Of a DNA stretch of 35,865 nucleotides, positions 1 through 8,833 are shown piece after piece. Numbering within the stretch: the first letter of the stretch is position 1; each line of letters begins with the position of its first letter. Made by a program: the position numbers and the translations under genes. Source of the stretch: Gammaproteobacteria bacterium (lineage in GTDB: Bacteria; Pseudomonadota; Gammaproteobacteria; Acidiferrobacterales; Sulfurifustaceae); the NCBI GenBank assembly GCA_016194665.1, contig JACQBD010000161.1, positions 1 to 35,865 on the forward strand. The letters are read 5' to 3'. The notes beneath the pieces are model-generated. The model saw nothing but the letters and a program-made list of their open reading frames with translations, was not told the DNA's origin and did no database searches.

Positions 1-802
1 CGAGCGCGCGATATTTTTCTTCCGCGGTGCCTTTGCCGCCGGCGATCACGGCGCCGGCATGGCCCATGCGTTTGCCCTTGGGCGCGGTCACGCCGGCGAT
101 GTAAGCGACTACCGGCTTGCGCACATGCTTCTTTATATAAGTAGCCGCGTCTTCTTCCGCTTGGCCGCCAATCTCGCCCACGAGCACGATGCCTTGCGTG
201 GCGGCATCGGCTTCGAACAAGCGCAGACAATCCACAAAATTCAAACCTTGAATCGGATCGCCGCCGATGCCGATGCACGTGCTTTGACCGAGTTTTACTT
301 GCGTGATTTGGTGCACCGCTTCATACGTCAAAGTGCCGGAACGCGACACGATGCCGACCGAACCGGGCTTATGAATCGAACCGGGCATGATGCCGATTTT
401 GCATTCGCCGGGCGTGATGATGCCGGGACAATTCGGACCGATCAGCGATACCTCGGCATAACGCCGCAAGGAGGCTTTTACCTTGAGCATATCCTGCACC
501 GGAATCCCTTCGGTGATGCACGCGATCACTTTGATGCCGGCATCGGCCGCCTCCAAAATGGAATCGGCGGCGAACGCCGCCGGCACGTAAATCATCGTCG
601 CGTCCGCACAGGTCGCCTGCACCGCTGCGCGCACCGTATTAAAAACCGGCAAACCCAAATGCGTTTGCCCGCCTTTACCGGGCGTGACGCCACCGACCAT
701 TTTCGTGCCATAGGCGATGGCTTGTTCTGAATGAAACGTGCCCTGTTTGCCGGTGAAGCCCTGGCAAATCACCTTGGTATTCTTGTTAATCAGTACGCTC
801 AT
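1..802 (-). CDS. sucD: Succinyl-CoA ligase (ADP-forming) alpha subunit, 3' end cut by window edge
   Basis: Alpha subunit of the TCA-cycle enzyme that interconverts succinyl-CoA and succinate with phosphorylation of ADP or GDP; it binds CoA and carries the phosphohistidine. Translation from the ATG at 800-802 begins [21 protein letters not shown], the CoA-binding Rossmann start of the family. The motif [13 protein letters not shown] and the active-site loop GHAGA are visible; the His falls near residue 248, matching His246 of E. coli. About 267 residues are present of roughly 290, so only the last part of the C-terminus lies outside the window. It follows sucC on the same strand with an 88-nt gap containing a hairpin repeat, so the two are probably one operon. 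Confidence 0.97.
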   Translation of the reverse strand, partial: MSVLINKNTKVICQGFTGKQGTFHSEQAIAYGTKMVGGVTPGKGGQTHLGLPVFNTVRAAVQATCADATMIYVPAAFAADSILEAADAGIKVIACITEGIPVQDMLKVKASLRRYAEVSLIGPNCPGIITPGECKIGIMPGSIHKPGSVGIVSRSGTLTYEAVHQITQVKLGQSTCIGIGGDPIQGLNFVDCLRLFEADAATQGIVLVGEIGGQAEEDAATYIKKHVRKPVVAYIAGVTAPKGKRMGHAGAVIAGGKGTAEEKYRAL

Positions 803-842
803 CTAAAAATCCCGTTAACGCAAAAAAATTCTGTACATGTAG

Positions 843-870
843 GTTGGGTTGAGCGTCAGCGAAACCCAAC
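843..870. repeat. Hairpin repeat, family A copy 1 (GTTGGGTT inverted pair)
   Basis: GTTGGGTT at 843-850 pairs with AACCCAAC at 863-870 around a 12-nt loop. The same hairpin with almost the same loop is at 15956-15983, and longer relatives are at 16018-16091 and about 30018-30132. It lies between sucC and sucD and would form a stem-loop in their shared transcript, where it might tune the ratio of the two subunits; that effect is inference. Confidence 0.8.
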
Positions 871-890
871 GTTTCATATTTTTTAAAAAA

Positions 891-2054
891 TTATTTCTTC
901 ACCACCGCCACCGCCAACTTCGCAGCGTCCGTTAAACTATCGGCCGCGGTAATCTTGAGCCCACTATGTTTTAACAACTCCCGCCCCTTTTCCGCATTGG
1001 TTCCTTCCAAGCGCACAACCACCGGAATTTTAATGCCGACTTCTTGCACCGCCTGAATAATGCCCTGGGCGATCAAATCGCAGCGCACGATGCCGCCGAA
1101 TATATTGACCAAGATGGCCTTCACATGGCTATCGGAAAGAATAATCTTGAATGCCTCGGCAACTTTGTCAGCGGTGGTGCCGCCGCCGACGTCGAGAAAA
1201 TTCGCCGGCGCGCCGCCATGCAGTTTAATAATGTCCATGGTCGCCATGGCCAAACCGGCGCCGTTGACCATGCAGCCGATGCTGCCGTCGAGCGTGACAT
1301 AACTCAGGCCGAATTGTTGCGCTTTATGTTCTTTGGCGTCGTCTTGCGCGGCATCGTGCATGGCCGCCAATTCTTTTTGGCGAAACAGCGCGTTGTCGTC
1401 GATTTGAATTTTGGCGTCGAGCGCCATCAAGTCGGCATCGGAAACCACCGCCAGCGGATTGATCTCGACCAAACTTAAATCGCGCGCGCAGAAAAGCCGG
1501 TAGATGCTCAGCATGTAACGCGTTAGCGCCGCCACTTGTTTGTCTTTTAAACCCAAAGCGAAACCGAGCTCGCGGCATTGATAGGCTTGTAAGCCGGCAA
1601 TCGGATCGATCGCTGCTTTTAAAATTTTTTCCGGGGACTTGGCGGCGATCTCTTCGATGTCCATGCCGCCCGCGCTGGAGGCGATAAACACGATGCGTTC
1701 GAGCGCGCGATCGACCAGACAGGCAAGATACAGCTCGCGTTTTATTTCACTGGGGGCTTCGATCAGCACCCGATCCACCGGTTGGCCACCGGCGTCGGTC
1801 TGATGCGTAACCAAGCGCGATCCGAGCAAGCTTGCCACGGTTTTTTCCAATGCCTCACGTCCGCTGATTTTTTTAACACCGCCGGCTTTGCCGCGCCCGC
1901 CGCCGTGAATCTGCGCTTTCACCAGCCAGCTGTCACCGCCTAATTCATTTGCCGCCGTCAGCGCAGCGGCAAGCGTACTTGCCGATTTTCCCGGCGGCAC
2001 CGGTATGCCAAATTCGGATAACAAAGCTTTGGCCTGGTATTCGTGTAAATTCAT
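891..2054 (-). CDS. sucC: Succinyl-CoA ligase (ADP-forming) beta subunit
   Basis: Beta subunit of succinyl-CoA synthetase, carrying the ATP-grasp nucleotide site and the succinate-binding part of the heterodimer. The protein has 387 residues, against 388 in E. coli. It starts [16 protein letters not shown], as the family does, and has the glycine-rich GGGRGKAGG near residues 51-59 and the C-terminal [10 protein letters not shown]. The ATG at 2052-2054 has an AT-rich upstream stretch and no clear Shine-Dalgarno, but the N-terminus matches the family exactly. No odhB or lpd lies upstream, so sucCD is separated here from the oxoglutarate dehydrogenase genes. Confidence 0.98.
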   Translation of the reverse strand: MNLHEYQAKALLSEFGIPVPPGKSASTLAAALTAANELGGDSWLVKAQIHGGGRGKAGGVKKISGREALEKTVASLLGSRLVTHQTDAGGQPVDRVLIEAPSEIKRELYLACLVDRALERIVFIASSAGGMDIEEIAAKSPEKILKAAIDPIAGLQAYQCRELGFALGLKDKQVAALTRYMLSIYRLFCARDLSLVEINPLAVVSDADLMALDAKIQIDDNALFRQKELAAMHDAAQDDAKEHKAQQFGLSYVTLDGSIGCMVNGAGLAMATMDIIKLHGGAPANFLDVGGGTTADKVAEAFKIILSDSHVKAILVNIFGGIVRCDLIAQGIIQAVQEVGIKIPVVVRLEGTNAEKGRELLKHSGLKITAADSLTDAAKLAVAVVKK

Positions 2055-2128
2055 ATGAATTATTATTTTTAAAAATTTATCGAGATCGAGTTAGTGGAAA
2101 ACAACACCGCTTACAACGCAACAATTAA

Positions 2129-2258
2129 GGAATCTCTAAAAATCCCCTCTTCCACCGGGAGAGGGCTAGGGTGAGGGCGAGTCAACCCATGAATTTATTA
2201 TCCCCCTCATCCCTGCCTTCTCCCGGAGGGAGAAGGAGTTTTAATTTTTAGAGGTTCC
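2129..2258. repeat. MITE-like repeat, family B copy 1
   Basis: A roughly 130-bp element bounded by a 15-bp inverted repeat: GGAATCTCTAAAAAT at 2129-2143 and ATTTTTAGAGGTTCC at 2244-2258. Inside are G- and C-rich blocks such as GGGAGAGGGCTAGGGTGAGG and CTTCTCCCGGAGGGAGAAGG, which also form hairpins. A homologous copy lies in reverse orientation at 28115-28242. It has no coding capacity. It fills most of the divergent gap between sucC and the FemAB-like gene. Confidence 0.85.
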
Positions 2259-2344
2259 CTGAAAAGTTTAAATCTTATAATAACCATTTTTGCTTGACCT
2301 AGCTCTTTTATTGCGCCAGTTTAGACCCACTTCGAGGATTACGC

Positions 2345-3511
2345 GTGACAATGCATCTGAGCGTCGTCGACAAGCTGGAGAAAATTGCCGCAGCCGACTG
2401 GAATGCGCTGGCCGGCTATGCCAATCCTTTTACGCGTCACGAATTTCTGGCGCTGCTTGAAAGCAGCGGCTGTGTCAACGCCGAGACCGGCTGGCGTCCG
2501 CAACACCTGGTTTTGCACAGCGACGGACCGCTGCAAGGCCGGCTGCTCGGCGCCCTGCCGCTATATTTAAAAACCCATTCTTATGGAGAATATGTATTCG
2601 ACTGGGCTTGGGCCAATGCCTATGCCCGCGCCGGTCATTCTTATTATCCCAAACTCGTGGTCAGCGTACCGTTCACGCCGGTGACCGGGCCGCGTTTGTT
2701 GGCGGCAGCGGACGCGGAATCGACGCGCATCAAAAAAAAATTAATCCAAGGCGCCTGGGAAATGCAGGCAACCCACAATGCCTCTTCGTTACATTGGTTA
2801 TTTGTCGACCAGGCCGACGCTGCCTTGCTGGAAACCGAACAGCATCTGCTGCGCACCGGCTGTCAATTCCACTGGCACAACGCCGGCTATCGCGACTTTG
2901 AGGATTTTTTATCAACGTTCACGGCGCACAAACGCAAAAAGATTAAGCGCGAGCGCCGTCACGTGCGCGAAGCCAATATCGCCATGGAGATTTTAACCGG
3001 CGCGGCGATTCGTGCGGCGCATTGGGATAGTTTTTATGAATTTTATCATTCGACGATTCGCGCGCATGGGGCGATACCGTATCTTTCGCGCGAATTTTTT
3101 CACGGCTTGGGGCAAGTCTTGCCGCAGCAAGTCGTGCTGGTGTTGGCGCGCTGTGATGGCCGCTACGTCGCGGGCGCACTGAACTTACGCGGTGAGGATA
3201 CTTTGTATGGCCGTTACTGGGGCAGCCACGGAGATTTTCACAGTCTGCATTTTGAAACCTGTTATTACACCGCGATTGAATATTGCATCGCCCAAGGATT
3301 AAAGCGCTTCGAAGCCGGCGCGCAGGGCGAGCATAAATTGGCGCGCGGCTTCACGCCGGTGGTGACACGCTCGGCGCACCGCCTGGTACATCCGCAGTTC
3401 AATCGCGCCGTGGCCGAATATTTAACGCGCGAACGTATCGAAATCAGTTCTTACATTGATGAACTCAATGAGCACGTGCCTTTCAAAAAGGAAATGACCG
3501 CGGAAAAATAA
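2345..3511 (+). CDS. FemAB-like (GNAT-fold) protein next to aat
   Basis: A 388-residue protein resembling the FemAB_like/DUF482 group of GNAT-fold proteins, of unproven function. Recognisable stretches are [17 protein letters not shown] near the start, [30 protein letters not shown] in the middle, and [19 protein letters not shown] near the end. FemAB relatives move amino acids from aminoacyl-tRNA; Aat and Bpt use related folds. It precedes aat by 4 nt, so it is surely co-transcribed with it. The GTG start at 2345 is preferred to the ATG at 2351 because GAGG at 2334-2337 sits 7 nt before the GTG. Substrate unknown: it could be a transferase for tRNA-borne amino acids or an acetyltransferase-like enzyme. 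Confidence 0.82.
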   Translation: MTMHLSVVDKLEKIAAADWNALAGYANPFTRHEFLALLESSGCVNAETGWRPQHLVLHSDGPLQGRLLGALPLYLKTHSYGEYVFDWAWANAYARAGHSYYPKLVVSVPFTPVTGPRLLAAADAESTRIKKKLIQGAWEMQATHNASSLHWLFVDQADAALLETEQHLLRTGCQFHWHNAGYRDFEDFLSTFTAHKRKKIKRERRHVREANIAMEILTGAAIRAAHWDSFYEFYHSTIRAHGAIPYLSREFFHGLGQVLPQQVVLVLARCDGRYVAGALNLRGEDTLYGRYWGSHGDFHSLHFETCYYTAIEYCIAQGLKRFEAGAQGEHKLARGFTPVVTRSAHRLVHPQFNRAVAEYLTRERIEISSYIDELNEHVPFKKEMTAEK

Positions 3512-3515
3512 TTCC

Positions 3516-4223
3516 ATGTTCATGCTCAAACCCGATTCGAACGATTTGCGTTTTCCGCCGGTGGAACTGGCCTCGCCGGAGGGATTGCTGGCGGTCGGCG
3601 GCGACTTGCGCGCCGAACGTTTACTGGAAGCTTATCGTCACGGTATTTTTCCTTGGTTTAACCCGGGTCAGCCGATTCTGTGGTGGTCGCCGGATCCGCG
3701 CGCGGTGCTGTTTCCCGCCAAACTTCACATATCCCGCAGCTTGCACAAAACCTTGCGCCAGCAAAAATTCAACGTGACACTGGATCAAGCCTTTCGTGAC
3801 GTGATGATCAGCTGCGCGCAACCGCGTCGCCAATATCCGGATGGCGGGACTTGGATCACAGCAGAAATGGTCGAGGCTTATTGTGTGCTACACGAACGCG
3901 GCTTGGCGCATTCGATCGAAACCTGGCACGAAGGCAAACTCGTCGGCGGTTTGTATGGCGTGGCCCTGGGTGGAATTTTTTTTGGCGAATCCATGTTTAG
4001 CACCGTCACCGATGCTTCTAAAGTCGCGCTGGTGCATCTGGTGCGTCATTTACAACATTGGGGTTTTAGCCTCATTGACTGTCAGCTGCCTTCGGCGCAT
4101 CTTTTTAGTCTGGGAGCGGAACAAATTCGCCGGCGCGAGTTCCTGAAACAATTGGAAAAATCGCTGCCGGCACTAGCGGCGGCGCCGCCGTGGCGCACAC
4201 AGGCCGATCTGATGATATTCTAA
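3516..4223 (+). CDS. aat: Leucyl/phenylalanyl-tRNA--protein transferase
   Basis: Cytoplasmic enzyme that moves Leu or Phe from aminoacyl-tRNA onto proteins beginning with Lys or Arg, creating a primary N-degron recognised by ClpS. It has 235 residues (E. coli 234) and the family landmarks: [58 protein letters not shown] second ATG two codons in (3522) is an alternative start. It sits 4 nt after the FemAB-like gene and 30 nt before bpt; the whole degradation route (clpS, clpA) lies just downstream. Confidence 0.98.
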   Translation: MFMLKPDSNDLRFPPVELASPEGLLAVGGDLRAERLLEAYRHGIFPWFNPGQPILWWSPDPRAVLFPAKLHISRSLHKTLRQQKFNVTLDQAFRDVMISCAQPRRQYPDGGTWITAEMVEAYCVLHERGLAHSIETWHEGKLVGGLYGVALGGIFFGESMFSTVTDASKVALVHLVRHLQHWGFSLIDCQLPSAHLFSLGAEQIRRREFLKQLEKSLPALAAAPPWRTQADLMIF

Positions 4224-4253
4224 TAACATGAAGTTCGAATTGAGGTAGGCAAC

Positions 4254-4988
4254 ATGACCAGTCATCTCAAATCGCCGGAAGTATTTCTTTCCATGCCGCA
4301 CGCTTGCAGTTACTTGCCCGGGCGTTCTGCCACTTCGCTTTTTCTGGATCCACGGCAACCGCTCGACAGCCGCCAATACGCCAGCTTCATGCGACTCGGT
4401 TTTCGCCGCAGCGGCGATTTGATTTATCGCCCGCATTGCCGGCAGTGCAGCGCTTGCATACCGGTGCGCATTCCGGTGAGCCGTTTTTGGCCGAATCGCG
4501 GACAACGGCGCATTTGGAAACGCAACCAAGATTTGACGGTGACGGCAAGCACGCCGATATACAACGAGGAACACTTCGATCTCTATCAGCGCTATCAGGC
4601 CGCGCGTCATCGCGGCGGCGGCATGGACGATCCGGATCCGAAAAAATACATGAACTTTCTCGGTTCGAAATATATCGACACCCAGTTTTATGAAATGCGC
4701 CTGCAAGAAAAACTGCTGGCCGTGGCGGTGACGGATAATCTGCCCGATGGGCTTTCCGCTGTTTACACTTTTTTCGATCCTGAAGAAAAACATCGCGGCT
4801 TGGGTGTGCTGGCGGTGTTGTGGCAAATTGAGCAGGCCAGAGCGCGTAACTTGCCATGGCTGTATCTCGGCTATTGGATTAAAGAGTGCGTCAAAATGTC
4901 ATACAAAGGAAACTATCGGCCGCTGGAAGCTTTGATTAACGGCCGCTGGACGCTGTTAACCGATACGCATCTGGAAAATTCCGCGTGA
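4254..4988 (+). CDS. bpt: Aspartate/glutamate leucyltransferase (Bpt, formerly annotated as arginyltransferase)
   Basis: Bacterial protein transferase that adds Leu from Leu-tRNA to proteins with N-terminal Asp or Glu, turning them into ClpS substrates. It has 244 residues. The conserved N-terminal cysteines are visible: Cys18 in CSYLPGR, and Cys62, Cys65 and Cys68 in CRQCSAC. Further landmarks are RRSGDLIYRPHC, SAVYTFFDPEEKHRGLG and YWIKECVKMSYK. Leu specificity rather than Arg is taken from knowledge of bacterial homologues, not from the sequence. It is the third gene of the FemAB-like-aat-bpt run. Confidence 0.95.
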   Translation: MTSHLKSPEVFLSMPHACSYLPGRSATSLFLDPRQPLDSRQYASFMRLGFRRSGDLIYRPHCRQCSACIPVRIPVSRFWPNRGQRRIWKRNQDLTVTASTPIYNEEHFDLYQRYQAARHRGGGMDDPDPKKYMNFLGSKYIDTQFYEMRLQEKLLAVAVTDNLPDGLSAVYTFFDPEEKHRGLGVLAVLWQIEQARARNLPWLYLGYWIKECVKMSYKGNYRPLEALINGRWTLLTDTHLENSA

Positions 4989-5051
4989 CGCAGGGGCTTG
5001 GCACGAGCGTTGCATTCTTCTGGGTTCAGCAGCCCGGGAGTACACGTTACC

Positions 5052-5303
5052 ATGCTCAGTTTTTTGTACCGTCTCATTGAACACTACCATCGTGAGCATG
5101 GCCTGCACCCCAATCTGCTGTATCTAAGTCCTTGGCATTATCAGAAACTTTTGGAGTGTCTTCCGACCCTGGCGACTCAGGAAGCAGTATGTCGTTTTCT
5201 CGCCATGCAACTCGTCATTAATCCCGAAATCGCCCATCCGCATGTCACTTGGCAGTCGCAGGACGCCGGTGAAAAAGCTCTGCGCCGGCTAAAGTCCGTT
5301 TAA
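5052..5303 (+). CDS. Small conserved-looking hypothetical protein between bpt and infA
   Basis: An 83-residue protein starting MLSFLYRLIEHYHREHGLHP, not recognised. The reading frame opens further upstream at a TTG (4998), but the ATG at 5052 is more credible, with GGGAG about 11 nt before it. It is rich in His, Tyr and Leu (EHYHREHGLHPNLLYLSPWHY) and looks like a compact helical cytoplasmic protein; no signal peptide or membrane segment is present. It lies 63 nt after bpt on the same strand and may belong to that operon. Confidence 0.7.
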   Translation: MLSFLYRLIEHYHREHGLHPNLLYLSPWHYQKLLECLPTLATQEAVCRFLAMQLVINPEIAHPHVTWQSQDAGEKALRRLKSV

Positions 5304-5411
5304 TTTTTCCTTGATTTGAGTCTTTTAAGGTCCTGGTCGCGGGTGAAACCGCTTTACGCCCAAGCGCGACTACGGCATCATACGCGGCCAATAAATTGCT
5401 TAAGGTATTGT

Positions 5412-5630
5412 GTGGCCAAAGAAGAACATATTGAAATGGAAGGGACGATCATCGACACCCTTCCCAATACCTTGTTCCGGGTAAAGCTGGACAACGGTCA
5501 CGTGGTCACGGCGCATATCTCCGGCAAGATGCGCAAAAACTACATCCGCATTCTCACCGGGGATAAGGTCACGGTACAACTCACTCCCTACGATCTCACC
5601 AAAGGACGCATTACCTTCCGCGCGCGCTGA
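5412..5630 (+). CDS. infA: Translation initiation factor IF-1
   Basis: IF-1 binds the A site of the 30S subunit during initiation. The 72-residue product, read from the GTG at 5412-5414 as [20 protein letters not shown], has exactly the usual family length and the OB-fold core [22 protein letters not shown]. The frame is open upstream to 5316, but that extension is not family sequence; TAAGGT at 5401-5406 is a good Shine-Dalgarno 5 nt before the GTG. A GTG start is unusual for infA. It is convergent with clpA, with only 27 nt between their stops. Confidence 0.98.
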   Translation: MAKEEHIEMEGTIIDTLPNTLFRVKLDNGHVVTAHISGKMRKNYIRILTGDKVTVQLTPYDLTKGRITFRAR

Positions 5631-5657
5631 TCCACTGCGCGCACCGACGTAACCCAA

Positions 5658-7919
5658 TCAGACGGTGGTCTTATCCGACGCCGAAACAAAATCGAACTGT
5701 AAACCCTCGTCGTTAGCGGTGATGATGACATGCCCGCCGCCGGCCAATTTGCCGAAGAGCAATTCATTCGCCAAAGGTTTTTTGACTTGATCCTGGATCA
5801 AACGCGCCATCGGACGCGCGCCCATGGCCGGATCGTAGCCGTGCTTGGCCAGCCAAGCGCGCGCGGCATTGTCGAGCTCGAGCGTGACGTTCTTGTCCGC
5901 CAGTTGCGCTTCAAATTCCAGAATGAATTTATCGACTACGTGGGCGATGGTGGTTTCATTCAGCGCCTTGAATTGAATCACCGCATCCAAACGATTGCGG
6001 AATTCGGGGCTGAATAGGCGCTTGATCTCCTGCAGCTCGTCGCCGGCATGGTCTTGTTTGGTGAAGCCCATCGACGAACGCGACAGCCGCTCGGCGCCGG
6101 CGTTAGTGGTCATCACCAAAATGACATTGCGGAAATCGGCTTTGCGCCCGTTGTTATCCGTCAGCGTGCCGTGATCCATCACTTGCAATAAAAGATTGAA
6201 CACATCCGGATGCGCTTTCTCGATTTCATCGAGCAGCAATACCGAATGCGGATGCTTGACGATCGCTTCCGTCAACAAACCGCCCTGATCGAAACCGACG
6301 TAACCGGGCGGCGCGCCGATCAAACGCGAAACCGTGTGACGCTCCATGTATTCCGACATGTCGAAACGAATCAGCTCCAGACCCAGCACACGCGCCAATT
6401 GCCGCGTCACTTCGGTCTTGCCGATACCGGTGGGGCCGGCGAACAGATAAGAGCCGACCGGTTTTTCCGGGTGACCTAAACCCGAACGCGACATTTTGAT
6501 CGCATTCGCTAAGGCATCGATCGCCAAATCTTGACCGAACACGACCATCTTAAGATCGCGTTCGAGCGTCTTCATGGCTTCGCGATCGGAAGTCGAAACT
6601 GTTTTTGGCGGAATGCGCGCGATTTTGGAAACGATGTCTTCGATGTCGTGCACGCCGATGGTTTTTTTGCGGCGGCTCGGCGGCAATAATTGTTGCAGAG
6701 CACCCGCTTCATCGATGACGTCGATAGCCTTGTCCGGTAAATGCCGGTCGTTGATATAACGATGCGCCAGTTCCACCGCGCTACGCAGCGCTTGAAAGGT
6801 ATAGCGCACGCCGTGGTGATCTTCGAAGCGCGCCTTGAGGCCGCGTAAAATTTCTACCGCTTCGTCCACCGACGGTTCGCTGACGTCGATCTTTTGGAAA
6901 CGGCGCGACAGCGCGCGATCCTTCTCGAAGATGTTGCGATACTCTTGATAAGTCGTCGAGCCGATGCACTTGAGATCGCCCGAAGCCAACACCGGCTTCA
7001 ACAAATTGGACGCATCCATGGCGCCGCCCGAAGCCGCGCCGGCGCCGATGATGGTATGAATCTCATCGATGAACAAAACCGAATTCTCTTGCTTCTTCAA
7101 TTGTTGCAGCACCGCTTTCAAGCGCTTTTCAAAATCGCCGCGATACTTGGTGCCGGCCAACAACGAACCCATGTCGAGCGCGAAGATGGTGCTGTGCGCC
7201 AACACATCGGGCACTTCACCGTCGACGATTTTTTTCGCCAGGCCTTCGGCGATGGCGGTTTTGCCGACGCCGGCTTCGCCGACGTACAACGGATTATTCT
7301 TACGTCGGCGGCACAGCACTTGGATCGTGCGTTCGACTTCGCGGCTGCGACCGATCAATGGATCGATCTTGCCGAGGCGCGCCTGTTCGTTCAAGTTGAC
7401 GCAGAAAACATCCAGCGGGCTTTTTTCCGCGGCCACGCCCTCTTCGTTTTCTTCTTGCGCCGGCAATTCGCCCTGGGTTTCGCCGGGCACTTTCGAAATG
7501 CCGTGCGAAACATAATTCACCACGTCGAAGCGGCTGATGTTTTGTTTGTGCAGAAAATAAACCGCGTGCGATTCTTTCTCGCCGAAGATGGCGATCAGGA
7601 CATTGGCGCCGTTGATTTCTTTTTTGCCGACGCCTTGGACGTGCAGCACCGCGCGTTGGATCACGCGCTGGAATCCGATCGTCGGCTGCGTATCGATTTT
7701 ACTGCCGGGCGCCAATTTAGGAACGTTCTCTTCGAGGAAGGCATTGAGGCTGCGGCGCAGCTCTTCGATGTTGCCGCCGCAAGCGCGCAGTACGCGCGCC
7801 GCCGACGGGTTGTCGAGCAAGGCTGCCAGCAAATGCTCCACGGTAATAAATTCGTGGCGTTTTTCGCGCGCGTTTTGAAACGCGCTGTTTAGCGAGAACT
7901 CAAGTTCCTGTGACAACAT
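5658..7919 (-). CDS. clpA: ClpA, ATP-dependent unfoldase of the ClpAP protease
   Basis: Class 1 HSP100/Clp AAA+ hexamer that unfolds substrates, including N-degron proteins delivered by ClpS, and feeds them to ClpP. It has 753 residues. Residues 1-145 form the Clp N-domain ([14 protein letters not shown]); the first AAA+ module has Walker A GEAGVGKT (214-221) and Walker [10 protein letters not shown]; the second has GPTGIGKT and [14 protein letters not shown]. The tripeptide at the ClpP-docking loop reads MGF, in [11 protein letters not shown]. The ATG at 7917-7919 is chosen over an ATG 18 nt upstream because GGAGG (complement of 7927-7931) sits 7 nt before it. It follows clpS by 39 nt. clpP is not in the window. 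Confidence 0.98.
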   Translation of the reverse strand: MLSQELEFSLNSAFQNAREKRHEFITVEHLLAALLDNPSAARVLRACGGNIEELRRSLNAFLEENVPKLAPGSKIDTQPTIGFQRVIQRAVLHVQGVGKKEINGANVLIAIFGEKESHAVYFLHKQNISRFDVVNYVSHGISKVPGETQGELPAQEENEEGVAAEKSPLDVFCVNLNEQARLGKIDPLIGRSREVERTIQVLCRRRKNNPLYVGEAGVGKTAIAEGLAKKIVDGEVPDVLAHSTIFALDMGSLLAGTKYRGDFEKRLKAVLQQLKKQENSVLFIDEIHTIIGAGAASGGAMDASNLLKPVLASGDLKCIGSTTYQEYRNIFEKDRALSRRFQKIDVSEPSVDEAVEILRGLKARFEDHHGVRYTFQALRSAVELAHRYINDRHLPDKAIDVIDEAGALQQLLPPSRRKKTIGVHDIEDIVSKIARIPPKTVSTSDREAMKTLERDLKMVVFGQDLAIDALANAIKMSRSGLGHPEKPVGSYLFAGPTGIGKTEVTRQLARVLGLELIRFDMSEYMERHTVSRLIGAPPGYVGFDQGGLLTEAIVKHPHSVLLLDEIEKAHPDVFNLLLQVMDHGTLTDNNGRKADFRNVILVMTTNAGAERLSRSSMGFTKQDHAGDELQEIKRLFSPEFRNRLDAVIQFKALNETTIAHVVDKFILEFEAQLADKNVTLELDNAARAWLAKHGYDPAMGARPMARLIQDQVKKPLANELLFGKLAGGGHVIITANDEGLQFDFVSASDKTTV

Positions 7920-7958
7920 ACCACCGCCTCCGGGCATAAGCCCCTCAACAAAAACTAG

Positions 7959-8276
7959 TTACTCCGGCTCCATAGTGCACTGCAACGGGTGCTGATTTTC
8001 TTGGGCGTACATCAAAACCTGGCGCAACTTCGTCTCTGCTATCTCCCAAGTATAGATGCCGCAAACGCCGATGCCTTTCTGATGCACGTGCAGCATAATA
8101 TGAGTAGCTTCTTCGCGGTTCTTGGCAAAAAACCTTTCCAAGATGTCCACCACGAACTCCATAGGAGTATAGTCGTCGTTCAGTAAGATGACTTTATACA
8201 GCTGTGGCTTCTGCAGTTTAGGTTTAGCTTCCTGAACTACAGGACCGTCGAGATAATGTTGAGGCTTGTCGCTCAT
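7959..8276 (-). CDS. clpS: ClpS, N-degron adaptor of ClpAP
   Basis: Adaptor (N-recognin) that binds N-terminal Leu, Phe, Tyr or Trp and hands the protein to the ClpA N-domain; it also blocks other ClpA substrates. The 105-residue product has a flexible N-terminal tail followed by the binding core [20 protein letters not shown], with the Asp-Asp pair that holds the alpha-amino group, and [21 protein letters not shown], with the pocket His. It is the first gene of a clpS-clpA operon, divergent from the cold-shock gene as in E. coli and Pseudomonas. Confidence 0.98.
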   Translation of the reverse strand: MSDKPQHYLDGPVVQEAKPKLQKPQLYKVILLNDDYTPMEFVVDILERFFAKNREEATHIMLHVHQKGIGVCGIYTWEIAETKLRQVLMYAQENQHPLQCTMEPE

Positions 8277-8528
8277 TCTTTAATTACACCATAATTTTTC
8301 AGGCGGGTCGGTGTTCCTGCTAACGAAACTCCTACATTGTGCGACCGGCCCGCGAAATATCAACCCCAACGATTGTGGCATGAATTTTGAGGCATTTTTG
8401 TGGCTTGGCTCACAGTTGATCGCTGCAGGACTGGCTTGACTTGCCTACAAAAAGACGGAAGATGACTCGGCGACGCGTTTATTCTCGCTGGAGGCAAGGT
8501 TAACGCGGCGGTTACCGTAACAAGGACA

Positions 8529-8542
8529 GCGGCTTCGGCCGC
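8529..8542 (+). promoter_or_regulatory. UUCG-loop hairpin just before the cold-shock gene RBS
   Basis: GCGGC-TTCG-GCCGC forms a 5-bp G+C stem closed by the very stable UUCG tetraloop, 3 nt before the strong Shine-Dalgarno AGGAGGGGG (8546-8554), which is 6 nt before the ATG. Cold-shock mRNAs often use 5' leader structure for temperature control; whether this one does is inference. Confidence 0.5.
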
Positions 8543-8560
8543 AGCAGGAGGGGGAAATCT

Positions 8561-8767
8561 ATGCCACTAGGCACCGTGAAGTGGTTCAACGCTAGCAAGG
8601 GTTATGGTTTTATCACACCTAGCGACGGCGGCGATGATGTCTTCGCACATTATTCCGCGATTGAAATGGAAGGCTACAAGACTCTAAAAGAAGGCCAGCA
8701 AGTCGAGTTCGAAGTTCAAGAAGGTCCCAAAGGTCCGCAAGCTTCCAACATTCGCTCCAAAGCTTAG
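8561..8767 (+). CDS. cspD: Cold-shock-domain protein, CspD-like
   Basis: A 68-residue single cold-shock domain (OB fold) that binds single-stranded nucleic acid. RNP1 (KGYGFITP) and RNP2 (DVFAHY) are intact. The stretch [19 protein letters not shown] resembles E. coli CspD more than CspA, and the place, divergent from clpS and next to icd, is that of cspD, which in E. coli inhibits replication in stationary phase. The symbol rests on location and modest similarity. The start is fixed by AGGAGGGGG 6 nt upstream. A strong terminator follows. Confidence 0.93.
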   Translation: MPLGTVKWFNASKGYGFITPSDGGDDVFAHYSAIEMEGYKTLKEGQQVEFEVQEGPKGPQASNIRSKA

Positions 8768-8794
8768 CGTTAATCCCAATTGCAGTTTTTACAG

Positions 8795-8823
8795 AACCCG
8801 GCGCTGCCGGGTTTTTCTTTTTT
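8795..8823 (+). terminator. Rho-independent terminator after the cold-shock gene
   Basis: CCCGGC (8797-8802), loop GCT, GCCGGG (8806-8811), then TTTTTCTTTTTT. The flanking AA/TT extend the stem by 2 bp. It points along the plus strand and stops the cspD-like transcript 10 nt before the end of the convergent icd. Confidence 0.93.
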
Positions 8824-8833
8824 GTTTGCGCGT

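Noticed and set aside
59-730. 223-codon open frame on the plus strand
   Set aside because: It lies opposite sucD, which is clear from family motifs; the composition (many His, Arg, Asp) is typical of an antisense shadow.
5631-5657. Terminator between infA and clpA
   Set aside because: GCGCGC blocks can pair around the infA stop but no T run follows on either strand.
6894-7892. 332-codon open frame on the plus strand
   Set aside because: Antisense to clpA, no family features, no ribosome-binding site.
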